From the NCBI GenBank assembly GCA_025618425.1, contig CM046832.1:68059707-68123706 (forward strand): 64,000 bases of DNA, in the 5' to 3' direction. The notes under the pieces are model-generated. The model was not told where the DNA came from and did not search any database. It saw nothing but the letters and a program-made list of their open reading frames with translations. This DNA is from Heliocidaris tuberculata. Its lineage: Eukaryota; Echinodermata; Echinoidea; Camarodonta; Echinometridae. This document shows, piece by piece, positions 12,901 to 27,900 of this stretch. How positions within the stretch are numbered: position 1 is the stretch's first letter; the number at the start of each line of letters is the position of its first letter. Made by a program: the position numbers and the translations under genes.

Positions 12901-15900
12901 CATGGTTCTTATAATGTGCTTAGAAATATGTCGAAAAGTTGAAAAAAATTGCCAATTTTGTTGAAAAAAATGATTTTGAACCTCTCAGTGTGTTGCCAAT
13001 TTAAGGATTTCGAAGATTATTCTCATTTTAAAAATTCCTGGCATCAAATGCTTTATATATATATATATAAATAAAAGAATGTGCCAATTTGCCAATATTT
13101 TGCAATATACTATTGATCAATGTGGTTACCTTTGAATTGTTTATTATTAGGCATTTATAGTGTACATAGTGTATAAACATTAAATTCTTTTAATGGCTCT
13201 TTTTCTCGTCACCTTACACTACTTGTACATAATCTGATAATTTATGTTTCATGAAAGAGCATGTCTAGCTGATCAATTATGAGTATTTTGTTTTTGTTTT
13301 TGTTTATGTTTCAAATGCTATACTCACGATAAATTGTTCTGTTTTTGTCATACATGTGTAACTGTGTTACTCCTATTATTGTTATTATTATTGTTCTGAT
13401 TATTGCTGTTACATTCGAACCAAATATTGATTTATATGTCAGTGAAATTCAATGAATAAATACATAAACATGTATGATCATGCAACAGAAATGGACATAG
13501 TGTGTGCAGAAAATTTTGCTCTCAGAGATCTACTTGTACTCATGCATCTGGTATATTTTTTAGAGCTCTTAATCAAAAGTTATTGCTCAGCCAAACCACA
13601 AAATGTGGTCAATTGTCTTGGAAGGGTCAACCACATTCAAAGGTGCAAGCTTGTACATACAGTACTATAGGCTATGACTAAAGACAACCCCCCCCCCAAA
13701 AAAAAAAAAAAAACCCTAAAAACAAAACAAAACAAAACAAACAAAAACAAAAAATAAATTAAAAAAATACATGTAGTGTGATAATTTCTGTTTGGTTTGA
13801 TGGGTATCAATTCCTGATGATAAAAGCTCAACAACAGCAATGTCAAGAAATGTGAAGCAGTCATGGTGTTTTGATTTTCATATTTTGGCAAGTGCCTTTC
13901 TAGTATTGTCTCCTGAGTGCCAGAAGGGCATGTTAACTTATAAATATATGAGTTAACGCTCTTCTTGCTCTCAGCAGACAAGGAATATGAACATCTCATA
14001 ATGTGATTAAAGATATGGCTACTACATGTATACAAGTTTTTATACAAGTTACAAAATGTAGAACACTGTACATGTATATTTTTAATGAAAACTTTAATTC
14101 TACACAAAGAATTTTGTTTGTAAAGACTCAGTACTGAAAATTATTCATTGTAAAATTGTTGAAGCATATACATGTATCGCAAGTAATGAAAAGGTGATAG
14201 ATTTCATGTAGCTTCTGTGTCAAAATTCCATACTTCTATTATATACACTTTCAAACCTCATCAGCACCTTTGGACTGATTTTTCAACAATTGTTTTCATA
14301 AGTTTATTGTACCTTTTAATAAAATCATTCACTAATGAAGTCCCAAACCACAACTATAGAGTACTAATTGCTAGGGTTAAATTGTTTACCCGACACGTGT
14401 TTGTTCATCAATTGTTCACTGACTTCAAGGACTCTGTAAGGAGATGAATTCTTATTGTTAGCAGTACATGTAAATGTACATGTTTAATGTGGGACAAACA
14501 TGCCTTAAGTGTGTTCTTGTGAGATGAAGCTAGAAAAGATTTCAATGGAAAATAGAAGTACATGTACTGATGTGAAGATAATGATATACATGTACATGTA
14601 CTCTCTTTATCATGTAGGCTTGCATAAGATTATTTCGTGGGTATAAATGTTGGTCTATAGATGTTTTACATGTATTTGTGGTTCAATCTGGAACTACTGT
14701 TCAGATACCTCAAAGCATTGCTTTAAAATGTCCCCATCACTGGTCTTAATGTTCTGTTTCAATTTTTTTGTTTCATGTAAAATAATTTATTTTGTCTATG
14801 TAACTATGTACATGTAGGTACAATGTACATGTACATGTAGGCACCTCTCTAACTTGTCTAGTTGGCCTGTCCCTAAAACTGACAAGATTTGAGACCTGGC
14901 TCTAGACCCAGGTTCCTCATAAGGCAAAATGAACATGAACGATTCATTATGTTATATGAGATGAATGAATAGTATTGAGTAATTTTGAGAATAAAATAAT
15001 ACGCTGTACATTAATGATTAATCTGCATGTACAGGTACATATGTACTGTAGTTTCAATGAGCTTTTACATGTACAATGTGCAGTCTGCAAAGTGGTATTG
15101 AATTCCTTTTAAGACCATACGATGCGTGAATGAAGTAACACAAATCAATATATAGCCTTAGAGCCATTCACTGACAGGGTTATATTGTGCACAATTCTTT
15201 CCGTATGTCAAAGAGATACAAAATTGTCAAAGAGATACAAAATTGACAAAGTTGTTTCTATCACAGTGATACCATCTCAAGTATAATGGACACCATCTTT
15301 TTCATAGACAAACTGAAACTTTGTGTACCTCAGTTTTTATGTAATGTCTGTAAGACACCATCGGTCATTTCTTTGTTCAAACATACATGTATAGATTTTC
15401 TTTTTCTTCTTTTCCTTTTCTTGTCTGAAAACATGACTCTATCATTAGCTATGTTCATACAGGACTTGTGGTTTCAAAACTTTAAGTTGGTGAAATTTTA
15501 AGTTAATGTTGTTTCGGGCCCGAAACAACAACGCTTGTTGTTTTGAGATTACAAGTTGAGCGATCATAGTTTAGCATGAACAGAGAGGTCATCCTTTACA
15601 CCAAGTTTTCTAAACTTAAAGTTTATTCTGTCCACAGGGTCCATAACTACGAGGGAGGACTGCCCGCTGCTTGTTGTTTCAGCGTTAACTACAAACTCGC
15701 TTGTGGTTCTAGAACTACAAGTAAACTTAAAGTTTTGAAACTACGTGTCCATTCATACGGTCTGAAACTACAAGATAACTTCAAGTTTAGAAACCACAAG
15801 AAAAACTTAGTTTAGCTCCCTCCAAGGCCTCCATGTGAACCTGACTATTGTTTTTTTGTGAATACAGCATTTACAACATGTATCTATTATAGCAATTTAG

Positions 15901-18900
15901 GGTATGACAGGAAATTTTCTTTCATCTTCCTATAGCAGTTGATCCACTGAATAGACACTGAATAAGTATCACACACCCAGACAGATGAGACAATACTTTA
16001 AAATGTTTGATTCTAAGAGTGACCTAGCAACGACTAAATATTGCTATTTGCATTGTACTTATTACAAGGGTCTTTCACTTACAGTGACTTTAGGGTACGG
16101 ATGTTTGACAACTACTTGATAAGAGTGAACAGTGTTCTTGTTACATCACTACCATTTACATTTGAGATGTGTAGATGTAGGTAAAATAATTATTAATCAG
16201 TTCTTGTTATCAGACACTTCAGGATATATATGTATTTAGCACTTCCATTGTATAATATACATGTATGTTGATTTTGTTTTTATTGTTATTGTAAAGGAAA
16301 TTGTATATAATACATTTCGTCTTTTAGATGTGAAGTAACCAAAAAAAAAAAAAAACAGATAAAAGAGTTCACCCAAATTATTAAAAAGTCAAAATGTCCA
16401 ATGAATACTGAACATTACTGCATTTTTTTCCCCAGAGAGTGATCTCAAAAACATAGTTCAGCATCAAAATTATTTGTTCATAACATGAAATGTTATTAAT
16501 CAGTCTATTTGTGTAGTTCATGCATGTAGGTGAGGGTATTAAACTGTCTTCCCATTTTGCTTTTACAAGTATAACCTACATGCTAGTGTACTTGTCTTTA
16601 TAGAAAGAACTAGGTTGTGCATATACTGTTCAATCAATACAGATTTACCAGCCAATTTTATTATTTAACTTGCTCATTCTATTGTCACAACTAACCAGTT
16701 ATATTTCATGTCATCTTTTGCTCTTTAGGTCAATGAGTTCCCAGAGTTCTTGAATGGAGAGGAAAGGGACAACTGTCAGCACATCTTCATAAAATACCAT
16801 GCCAAACATACCAGTAAACACCGCAAGAAGGGGGGAGGTGACAAGCATGGTAATGGAACGGACGAGTGGAGTAGCAGTGGGGGTAGTAGTCCATTACCTG
16901 AACTCATTCTAACCGAGCCTAATGGCTCCACCCTTGACCCCTCCAAGCACCCGTCCCAGCACCCTTCCCGGTCCAGCAGTATGCGCAGCCTCAAGCTCAA
17001 CCGTAGCCTTGATGAGAGTGATCTCAAATCGCTTCGGGACATGTCCATTGATTCTGACTCTGACAGTGAGGACAGACTGTCCTGGTCTATGCCATCTGGT
17101 GACCTTGAGAGTATGTCCATTCACAGCCTAGAGTCACTATCATTGGGAAGTGGTGAAATGCTGACAGGAGACAAAGGGAAAGGAAAAATCACGGGCGTGG
17201 AAACCTGTCGACCTCTTCCTCACCGACCGCCCATCAACAGAGGACAGCAGCGTAGCATAGATAAACCCGAGAGCTTCTCTTCTCAGATCGCCTTATCACT
17301 TGAAAATCGGGAAGCCAATAGACCAACCTCACCAACAGGATCCAGCTCGTCAAAGTCACAGCTTCGGAACCTACCCTCTCCTGAACCGACGGACACTGAC
17401 AAATCCAAATCAAAGCCATTCCAATTTCCTGCTTCCGAGAAAGAGGGTACCAAGAAGGGGATGCATTCTCAGATACCTCTCTCAAGGCACAAAAGCTTGG
17501 ATAGTGATGTACCCAGCAGACGCAGCAAGAATGACAACAAAGAGAACAGGTCTGCTGAAGACTTTCTTGTAGATTATGGTAAACAGAATGAAGAGGAAAT
17601 GCACTTGTACATCATCTCATTGTCATCACCAATGCTTATGCATCTCAGGAGCTCATGGAACAACCATATCATTGTAAGTTCTTGCCACGATCCTGGAAAT
17701 TACATATGAATTGCATACTGTGCAACCATAGGCAGCATTATTGCTTACTACAGTTTGTGAAAAACATGTATACCAGTTTGCATTATAAACACCTCCTGAC
17801 TAGAAAGATCACACTTTATTTTCACAGAACCTGTCATAAACATATGAAAGAGGATCACGTATCTTTCTATAGAGACCGCTGCTATTATTTTCTCCTTGAG
17901 CACACTTTATGAAAAATGATTTTCATTTATACAATTTCAATTTGAATCCATCTTTATTTTCAGTGATAACAGAATTTTATCAGACATGGTTTAGTGAGTG
18001 ATTCATATCTATATTTCCTTGTTTATCCATATTCCAGACAAGCAACTAAGCTAACTTGTGTCTTTGAAGATAGCTATTGCATACATGTATATTAGATTGT
18101 TGATTCATGGGAATGAAATGGTCAAAATACAAGTACGTGTCATATACATACATGTAGTTGATTCATATAAGATCTTGTAGGAAAGGGAAACATATGAAGC
18201 ATAATGCAGACCCATTGCTCAATCATTTTGTAGGTGTATTTACAGTTACATATTTGTGCGTCATTCACATGAGTTTTGACATTGTAGAGTCGACAGTAAT
18301 TTTGATGAATTATTCCACTGTCTATATGACGTGTTTGCTTCTAGAAAACAACATTAATGACAGATCAAGAGATTGCTGAAAGGTTGAAGCCTACAAGTGG
18401 AACAAGCAAAGGTCCTTCAAGGTATATTTTTTTCAACATCATGATAGTTGAGGCTTCAATTCCTTTGGCTAATTAACATCAGGGGATCATTAATTAATTT
18501 GTTGGATGCCTCCAAGTGATAATTACATGTAGAAGTACATGTATGTTTTAGAAACTTCAACAAAAATCTACCATTATTGGTCATGTAGAAAAAATAAATG
18601 ACATGTGTTTGTCTGAATTCTGTACTTGCTAGAGGATAAAGAAAGGAGCCTGATCGGTTAGTCACAGATGGACATTTGACAAATTTTGAAAGTTTGAAGG
18701 CCTGTAGAAAATAAGTGTATTTAAGAGAGCTATTTTATGTTTCATTGTGAAGGGCATCACTGAAGGAGTTGGAATTTGATAGAATTTGGTTGCCATGGTC
18801 ATCTACTAAAATTATAATCCATAAAATATTAATGTCACGGATGGACAAAATGCCTACTCTTAACCGATCGGGCTCAAAGTATAAGCGCCTTTGATTAGGC

Positions 18901-21900
18901 AACTAGATATTGGCACGCTACAAATTTCCGGATTGGATTGGATTGGATATAAAGATATTTATGCTCATATGATCAGAAATGGATATGATTGGTGCTAGTG
19001 CTAAAACTCCCTATCAGTATCTGTATCATGTATGGTTAGGTACTTTGCACACAGCATATTATAACCAAATGTTCTACATGTACATGTAGAAGCCAAGTTA
19101 TGGAAACCATTTTTTTTACTGAGATGAAAAAGCATACAAGATTTCTGTGTAGTGTAATACATGTATCCATAAGATTGTAGGATTTTGATGGTTTTTGTTA
19201 TGCATATTTTTCTGTTAATACATGACTAAAATGTTTTTTGTATGGTTTCTGTCAGAGCTCAACTGGAGAGAAAGTTTGCTCAACTGAAACAAGAGATTCT
19301 CAACTCAGGTTTTTCCATGGAGAAGCTCTTTAGTTTGGTGCAAGAGTTGTTAACTGGTGCTGAGAAATACTTTGTTCTCAAGAAACTCTTCTGGAAGGTA
19401 AACAATCACAGTAATATTGTATTGAGAAACAATGTTTTGTGATACTTACAACATGTAAATACATGTACTTAGTTCTACCCATCATTTTTATTAAAGAATC
19501 TACTTTCAGTGTAGTCCCAACATATATTGCTGCTTTACATGTACTCTAGGAATAAAGATGATGTCAAAAGTTGTAAAGCATTATCACATACATGTATGCT
19601 GTAAGGGGGGGGGGGGGGGGTGTAGTTGAACAAAAAAAGAAGGGATGTTAGTTGAAAAATGGAATATATCTGATAAAGAAAGGAAAAAGGTTATGTGTCA
19701 TTGTGGGTATTTCACCATATTTCATTATTGGAATGTAAATGCCAGTTATAGCTTGTTTATAAAAAAAAAAAATACAAATCGAGCAATTGCCAACAGAAAA
19801 TTATGATAATAGATATTTAGAATTGAAGAAAATTCCTCTGAAAGAGAGTTTGGTATAGAAAAAAAAATGTATTGACTTTTTGGGAATCTTAATTGAATGT
19901 TTGAATCATTTAACATCAGTAACTATTATGTTTCTGTAGGACTGTGCATTGAATGAAGCAATGAAATCATGACTATTAATGAATATGACTAATTAACAAA
20001 GACAATTTTTCAAACGTAATTCTTTTTGCAGCAACCGGATCTGTTCAACTTTATCCTACAGCAGCTTCAGAGATACCTGCCAAAGTCAACAGTCAATGTG
20101 CACACAGAGAAGGGCAAGCAACACAGGGCTGATGAACTTGAGTAAGATCTTAAAAATAAATGCTTCTGGGTAAACAGGCAGCTTTAAACACAGCTGTAAA
20201 AGAGCTTTTGCAAACTATGAAAAAACTGTGGTTGGAAAAGAAAGAATAAAAGCAGATGAACATGAGAGATGTCACCCCGTGGTGGTGTTGATTATCATTT
20301 TATTATCAGACAGAAGCCACATACACCCCCCTCCCCCCTCCCCCCTCCCCCCTTGTTTTTAAATTTTGGAACAAACAGATTGTATTCTGTGAGTACAGAC
20401 AAAAATATAGATACTACATCAATTAAATAAAGATATTCATCCTATGCTTTGCATATTTTGCATACAAACCAATGTTTTCTATACTATTTTAGAGTGTCAC
20501 TGGGAATGAGTATAGTTCATATATTAGTGCAAGTGATTTTGCCTGCTGCAATGAGGAAATGCAACAGAGTGGGTTTTTTTGTTGATCCCTTTCATTATTC
20601 TAATATCTTATGTTTGCTAAAATACAAGACTGCTTTCTCATTATTTTCCTCTTTTTCTAAAAGTGATTTTCACATTATGCCTCTTAAGGGTAGTATGAAA
20701 CATGTGGTTACTGATCATAGTTAAGAGAATATACTGAATATGTACAAGTACATTTGGGAGGTAAACCATCTAGATACAATAACTAGAAATATGAAACATC
20801 ATAATCATGCTAGGGATGTGGGATTTTTGACATTTATAAGAACAAATGGTTTGTATTCTGTTTTTGCCAAAAGAGAGCCTTCAGCATGGAATACTCTTTT
20901 AATTGGAATCTTAACCTGTTGTCTACTAAATTCTTTAATTCCAATAGGATAACACAGGAGCCACTCGGTTCTTGTAGCCAATGGGTTAACAACATTTGCC
21001 ATGTTCTTGCCAAATTGTTTGTGTTTGTTTTTTTTCTCTTTTGTGCATTCATTATCATTTTGTCTTAAATTCTTTTACCCCGGTATGTGAAACAGCAAAT
21101 TTTCATCAGGTTTCTAATTGAATATAGGACCTAATTTCCTTATCTATTTGTGTTATTTTCACTTTGCTGTATCACAGAGAGCTTTAATCAGATTGTAAAT
21201 TCCTTCATATCCTTATCGTCTTGTATATGGGTTATTTTTAATCTATTTTGGAGGAGATTTTAATCAGTACCTCCATTTTTGCTGACCTTTGATAATGTTT
21301 CATCAAGAGCTACCATTTATTAATCTTTCAGATTGGCAATTCTGCTAATTGAAACGCTTGGTTTGATGTTCCATGAAACGGAGGTTCTGCCAGGAAGATT
21401 GGACTTCATCAAAGCAAACAGGTATGCAAGGAAATATTAAATTGAATGAAAAAGATGGTTGAAGGAAGATAATTATATCAAAAAGAGTATAAAGCCAAAT
21501 ACTACAAATAGCATTTGAAGCATTGTCTCTATGCATTTTTAAACATGCTTTGAAATTTCAAACCTGGCAACTTTGACATGTATCAGCACCTAAGTGCATT
21601 TCCAGGAATAAATTCTACAAAGTATAGAACTATAGTTTAACAAGTGCAAGGTGACAAAAGAGAGAAATATAAAAGAGATAGCCAGATGAGATTGGATGAA
21701 GAAGGATCAAAGAATCAGTGCAACAATAGTTTTTGAAATAGGAGAAGTATGTGTACAAAAATAACATAATTTTCTGTGAATCAGCTTTAGGTATTTTACA
21801 GTAGATCTTTAGGATTTTAAGCAATGGTAATTTGATGCAAGGTGAATGGCGATGGAAAAATTAGAAAAAGATTTTTCTTATATATTCTTAAATATTTTCT

Positions 21901-24900
21901 CTTCTTTACTAATATCGTACAGTTGTAGTTGCTGTCTACTTGATGATAGACACTGATATTTTGCTTCAGGGAGTGAGGTTTTATTACTCATTGCCTATTA
22001 CAGTGATTCCTTGCCTATTTGTACATGCATTTGATGGCAATATCTAATACATGTAATTGAATTGTAGGCTGTGACATTGACTTTTCTATAAAGGGTAATT
22101 ATTTGGGAAATTGTCAAAAACAAGCAGTCAATATCAGTAAAACATGACCTTGAGTTCCTGCATTATCTTTCTCTCTTGCTTTCTTTCTCTCTTTCTCTCT
22201 CTTTGTCTTAGTCTCTGTTTCTCTCTCTCTCTGCCTCTTTTTCCTCTTTCTCTCTCTCTCTTCTCTTTCTTCCTCTATCTTCTCTCTCTCTTCCCCCTCT
22301 CTTCTTTCTCTCTCTCTCCTCTCTCCTCTCTCTCTTATGATTCACATACATGTCATAATTGCTCAATATATCAGGTATCTATTATATAAATTGTGCATGG
22401 TCTATTATGCACTATACTGGATCATGTGCACAACAAATACTAAATTATCCCAAGTGCAGTTTTGTTTCACCAAGGCCACAGGCCTAGGTGAAATAGACCT
22501 GCACGAGGGATAATTTTGTATTTGGAGTTCAGTTAGTCCAGTAATGGTGCATAAATAGAACATGCACTAATTGTTATAGTAAATAGACCTCTAGATCTAT
22601 AACTGAGCAATCATAAACAAATGACTCATCCCCTATTCATTTAACACGGGATTCCCCGTGCAAAAATCAAAGTTACATGTATAGTGCAAAATCGTGCACT
22701 ATAACAAAATTTTTGCACCTCACGTGATGCGAATCTAACCAATCACAGCGCGTTTTATACATATATACTATTTACTGTCAAACCTTAATTAATCATTTGA
22801 ATGAAATGCCCTTCCTCCAACAGTGGTAAAGCAGCATTAGATTTGCTGGTGGTACTGACGTGTCTCCCAGAGATTCCTCAACGCTGGCGACCCCCTAGGA
22901 CCAAGGCTCAATCTCTTGGCTTGGTGACGGACACAGACAGTTGGAAGACGTATGCTGATTCTGAGGTATGCAACATATTTTGCTCCTTATGTATAATTTT
23001 TGCCTGAAAACGAAACTCCAAACTCTGCATATAGTTTATATTCTTATGCTCATTGTTTGAATTTTAAAACTGGACAGAAATTTGCTTCTCACTCATAGTT
23101 TTTCTTGTTACATAGAGACACCACCTCCCTATCTCCTTTCTTGTTTGCCTTTATCACTACTAAAGCCAAGTAAAAGTTTACTGAGCTAAATACATCTGAA
23201 TAAGGAATGAAAATAATAATAAGAAAAGAGTTAACAGTAGTGCTTGCAAGAAAAAGAAACCTATTATAGACCCATCCCTGTCGGGTGTAATTAATTGCAT
23301 CAGTAACAAAAATATAACTCAGCAAGAAAGTAATGATAAAAAAAGAAGCTTTTCCCTGTAGATTGACTCAGTTCCTTGAAATTTTAGTCAGACAGTTAGT
23401 TCTAAATAATGCTACACTTTTACCCTACCTCCTCCTATGTTTTATATGTACCCCTCTGCCTAAATTCCTGGTTGCTTTCACATATCTGACACCCTTCACC
23501 AGCCACTTAACCTGTAGTCACTAAAAAAATTATACTTGACTTGTAACACCATCTTTTAAACCCTTGCTCTTTCCCTCATCACAAACACAAAAGTAACTAA
23601 AATTGACATACAGTTAACCTTGCATAATTCGAGGTCGCATAAGTCGAACTTTCCCTAAGTCAAATAAATTTTTCTGACCAAACTATGCAAAACATGTGTT
23701 ATTCACATTTCCTAATTCGAATTTTGGATAAGTTGAACTATTTTTTTGTTGTCCCAACAGATTCGACTTATGCAAAGTTAACTGTAATTTCAGTGATTAT
23801 GAGCATGTACCCAATTAAACAATATCTAGTTCCTTTGAATCAGAAATATTGAGGAACCAGGACTAATTGTACAATGTAGTTCTTGAAATACCTCTTTGTG
23901 ATGATATGCAGGATTTCATTTTGGTTGTTACAAAAATTTACATGTAATGTAGTTTGGTCACAAATAGTGCAGATGGATTTCAGTTAAAAAAACAAAACAA
24001 CAAAAACCCTCACATGTTCCTGTACTCTACAAATTCAGTAATCACAACTTTTACTTGAATTCATGTGCAGTGTATCATATGAATATAAAGCCCATGTGTA
24101 GTTACAGTAAGAGTCCAATTTAAAGCCCCTTGCAAATTGCCTCAAATTAAAACCGCTGGAGTAAAATAACCAAAAAGTCAAGTTACTTGAAAATGAATGA
24201 CAAGTGATGGTTTCAGAGATAAGCAGGGGGGCTTACCATAACTGTACATGGGCTTTCATATCAAACATGAATTATTAATTAAAATGTATGCACATTCTTT
24301 TGTCAAGTTTCAAATATCTCATTGAAATTAATACCCGAGTAGCATATAGCAAATAGTGTTGTACAAGTATGCTTTGAGGGACCATACTTCACCTTTTCTT
24401 TCTACAATGGAATTGTGTTTTATTAATCCTTTACTGTTCACTTTTTTGTAATTTAATACCAAAACTTCTTAAGACACTGGAGGTAAAGTACATTGCTCTT
24501 TGAAAGTATAAATTTATTTTGAGATTTTCTGCATTCAAAAGCAAACGTTGCAAGCTAGCTTCTGTGCACCCTTTACGTAGATATGGAAGGTACTATTTAA
24601 CATGTATTGGCTTGATTAAAGGCAGCAACATAACCAAGGAAAAACTTTCCCCCCAAATAATAGTGTTTTGTTTGGCACTGCAAAACAGGATGAATAGGAA
24701 CACTTGGGTGAATAAACATAGGTACAAACAATTTGAAATGATTTTCTTTTCTTCACATTTTCCCCCCAGTAATGAAGCAGACCCTTTTTATTTTTCTATT
24801 AATCATAAACAAAGTAATGTAAAGGGTCTGCATCATCCTTTGAGTGGAAAGAAATTAAGGCAAAATTTTTTCCAAGTTTTGTTCCTATTCGCCCAATTTT

Positions 24901-27900
24901 AAGGCACATTTTAAATGGGTGTCTGTTAAATGGAAATGGAAGACACTGTATAAGAAAATAGAGAAAATTCGTTCCTTTAAGGCACATGAAATCATATTCC
25001 TTTGTTTGAAACTTAGGTAACTTCTTCCTATATTTTTAAAGTTGTGCATATTGCAACTTATAGGAAAAGACAGGAAAATTTTAAAAAGTTAAATAGTACC
25101 TTCAAATGTAGATCCAAATAGCATGGACCATGTATATCACCTTCCACACATAACCGCAATATGAAAGAGAAATTATCAGCGTCATACATACATGTATCTG
25201 TAGCGCAATGTATGAATGTGTACCATTTTCCCCTCTGAAATGTTTGAAATCATTTTTCTCCTCTCCACTTTCTTTCTTTTCTTTCCTAAATTCTTAAACA
25301 TAAACAAGCAATCACTTATCCATTCCCATTGTGCTCATGCTCATGTAATATCAAAGCCTCATTTTCCCCATCCTTTTTTCAAATTTTCTCTGCATCATTC
25401 TACTTCCATAATCTATGATTGTCTTTTTATTTGGTTTTGTCTCTCCTATCTTTCTGTCCTGGTCTATTTGATTTTACCCCCTCTCTTTACCTCTGTCTTT
25501 TTCTCTCATTTTTACTCACTCTCATTCACTTTTAACCCTTTCAGGACAGCAATTATTTAAGGGCTAAATTGATCACATTTTGTTCTTCAAATTGGCAACA
25601 ATAATATTTTTCTTTTAGTGCTAGATGGTTCTAATAGGTGTAATGTCTTTTAGAACAATAAACATGGTCAGTGATTTTATCGATACGTTGAAAAAATTGC
25701 CAATTTTGATGAAAAACAATGATTTTGAATCTCTCAATGTGTTGCCAATTTAAGGGTTTTGAAGCTTATTCTCCTTTTTAAAATTCCTGACATCAAACGC
25801 AATGAGATCATGTAACAAAAATGGACATAGCATGTGCATAAATTTTTGCTCTTTCTACTCATGCATCAGGTATATTTTTTAGAGCTCTGAATCAAAAGTT
25901 ATTGAGCCAAACCACAAAATGTGGTCAATTGTCTCGAAAGGGTTAATTGCTTTCTTTCTATCCTTTTCATCATCATCATTGAAAAAAAGAGAGAAAAATA
26001 AACAGGAGCAGAGCTATATAGCATTTGAAGAAAAAAGAAAAGAAAAATAATTTCTTCTATTTCATAGAAAATTCAGAAGGAGCTCCATTGAAATGAAAAA
26101 AAGTTTTTGTACCATAATTCTTACTATGCATATTTCATCATGTTTCCTGTGTTCGAGTGTCCAATACATGTACATCCTGCAACATTATTACTGTGAAAAC
26201 GGCTTACGTGACAAAAACTTGGATGGAAGATAATTACACAGTGTATTTTAGCCCTGATAATGGATTCAGTATCTACTTGATTATGTCCTTTTTATTCTGA
26301 AACATAAATATTTACTTTGCAAAGGTCACTCATTAACTCACAGTGATGAAACATTCCCTAAAATAGTGATAATAATCACCTTGGTTTCTTTGTAACAGGA
26401 AATCTACATTTCTAATAAAGCTTTGCATTTTACATGAAACAATTACGTGTAGCTTGTGTTTTGATAAATGAAGCCTTTAATATTGGTGCAATTTGGGTTC
26501 GCTACAAAATTTGATGCCAATTTAACAAGCGGTTAAAGGTATAGTGACTTCATTTAATATGCTAGAGGTACACAAACATGCATGCAAACAAAGTTTCAAA
26601 CACACTTGTATAATACATGTGCATAAAACTCATCTTTTGTATGTGTTACTGTTAGTTGAAATTTGGATGTTGAATATCCATGTGTGACCCGTTTGATCTA
26701 TCCGTGGCCTCTTTTCACACAGAGGGCTAAGGCCTAGTTGTTGAATATGAATATTCCATAAATAGCATGAATAGTTGTGGAAAATAAGATCTTTACTGAT
26801 AGCAAGACTGGAAGATTTTCTCCTCTCTTTATTTAATATTTGTATATATACCACAAAGCTAGCTGGGTGTAGGCCACAAAAAAGTTTGTGAAAATATTTG
26901 AGCAATGAAAGGCTCCAAAAGGGTCATATTCCTTATTCACAGTTATGAAGATAAATACCATTTTGATGCCATTCATTTCTGTATATTGTAAGCTACTGTG
27001 TATAAGTACACTTTTTCATTAATAAAGCACCAGTCACAGAGTGCACCAGTTTTTGTGAAATTCTTAATTGCAAAACAATCCATTTCTTTGACACACAGGA
27101 CTACATTATGTAGTGTTTAATACAGAATTATATCAATTTGCCAGTAGTCTCACTGGCAAAAATGTATGAATTGTTTTGAGTATCATCAGGGATGGGGATA
27201 ATTGTTACATTATACATGTATGTGAAACTGTTTTTTGTGTCGAGTAAATGTCAGTTCTTGTCAAAATCCAATGACTAATTGGAGGAGAATTTTTGTATGT
27301 CTCTATAACTTTACAAACTGTGTTGCCTGCTACACCAAAATTCACTGAATTTATAAAGTCATGTAAATGCATGTTTGCTGTTCATGTGTTTGTCTAAAGA
27401 TCATTTAGAAAAGTTATATTTTTACCTTTGTAATTGGTATTCAGACAAAGAAACCTCTCACTCCCATCTCTCACCAAAAGTGAGAGATATCATTTATTTA
27501 GAGGGAGAGTACTGTTAAGTGTTCAGTATGATTGAGTGTCTTAGAATATGTCAAATTACAAGACGTTAATGTGATATGAATAGATCAAATGTGAAAGAGA
27601 AATTTAGACTGACTAATATATAGACTTTTCTTACAGTAGGGGGAATGATGATTCATTTTATCTTTCACTAGTGTGCAATTTATGATTTCAGCTTTAAAAT
27701 ATGATGGCATATAATTACAATTTTAACATGGTGCATGGTGCAGGTGCTTTGTATTAATGCTACTTTGAGTCGACCTCAAGCAGTCATAATTATAATAACT
27801 GTTGAAACGGGAGGCTGTCAGCTTATCTATTCATCTTTTTCTGTTGGAATTATATATGAGGTTCTCATACACAATGATAAAATCAAAGTTGGCGTAATGG

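Larger units (their letters stand above)
966..16728 (+). other. Intron 1 of the C12orf56 homologue (15.8 kb)
   Basis: No coding exon of the gene was recognised inside it. It is a transposon sink: the mobile elements and inverted repeats listed between 1116 and 15800 all lie here. The rest is AT-rich with many TACATGTA motifs, short polyA/T runs and no supportable ORF. Confidence 0.8.

Noticed and set aside
17655..17912. 85-aa ORF overlapping the end of C12orf56 exon 2
   Set aside because: Wrong frame. The accepted frame gives conserved sequence to the strong donor at 17674.
22144..22389. 81-aa Leu/Ser-rich ORF
   Set aside because: A reading of the pyrimidine microsatellite; no similar peptide is expected to be a gene.
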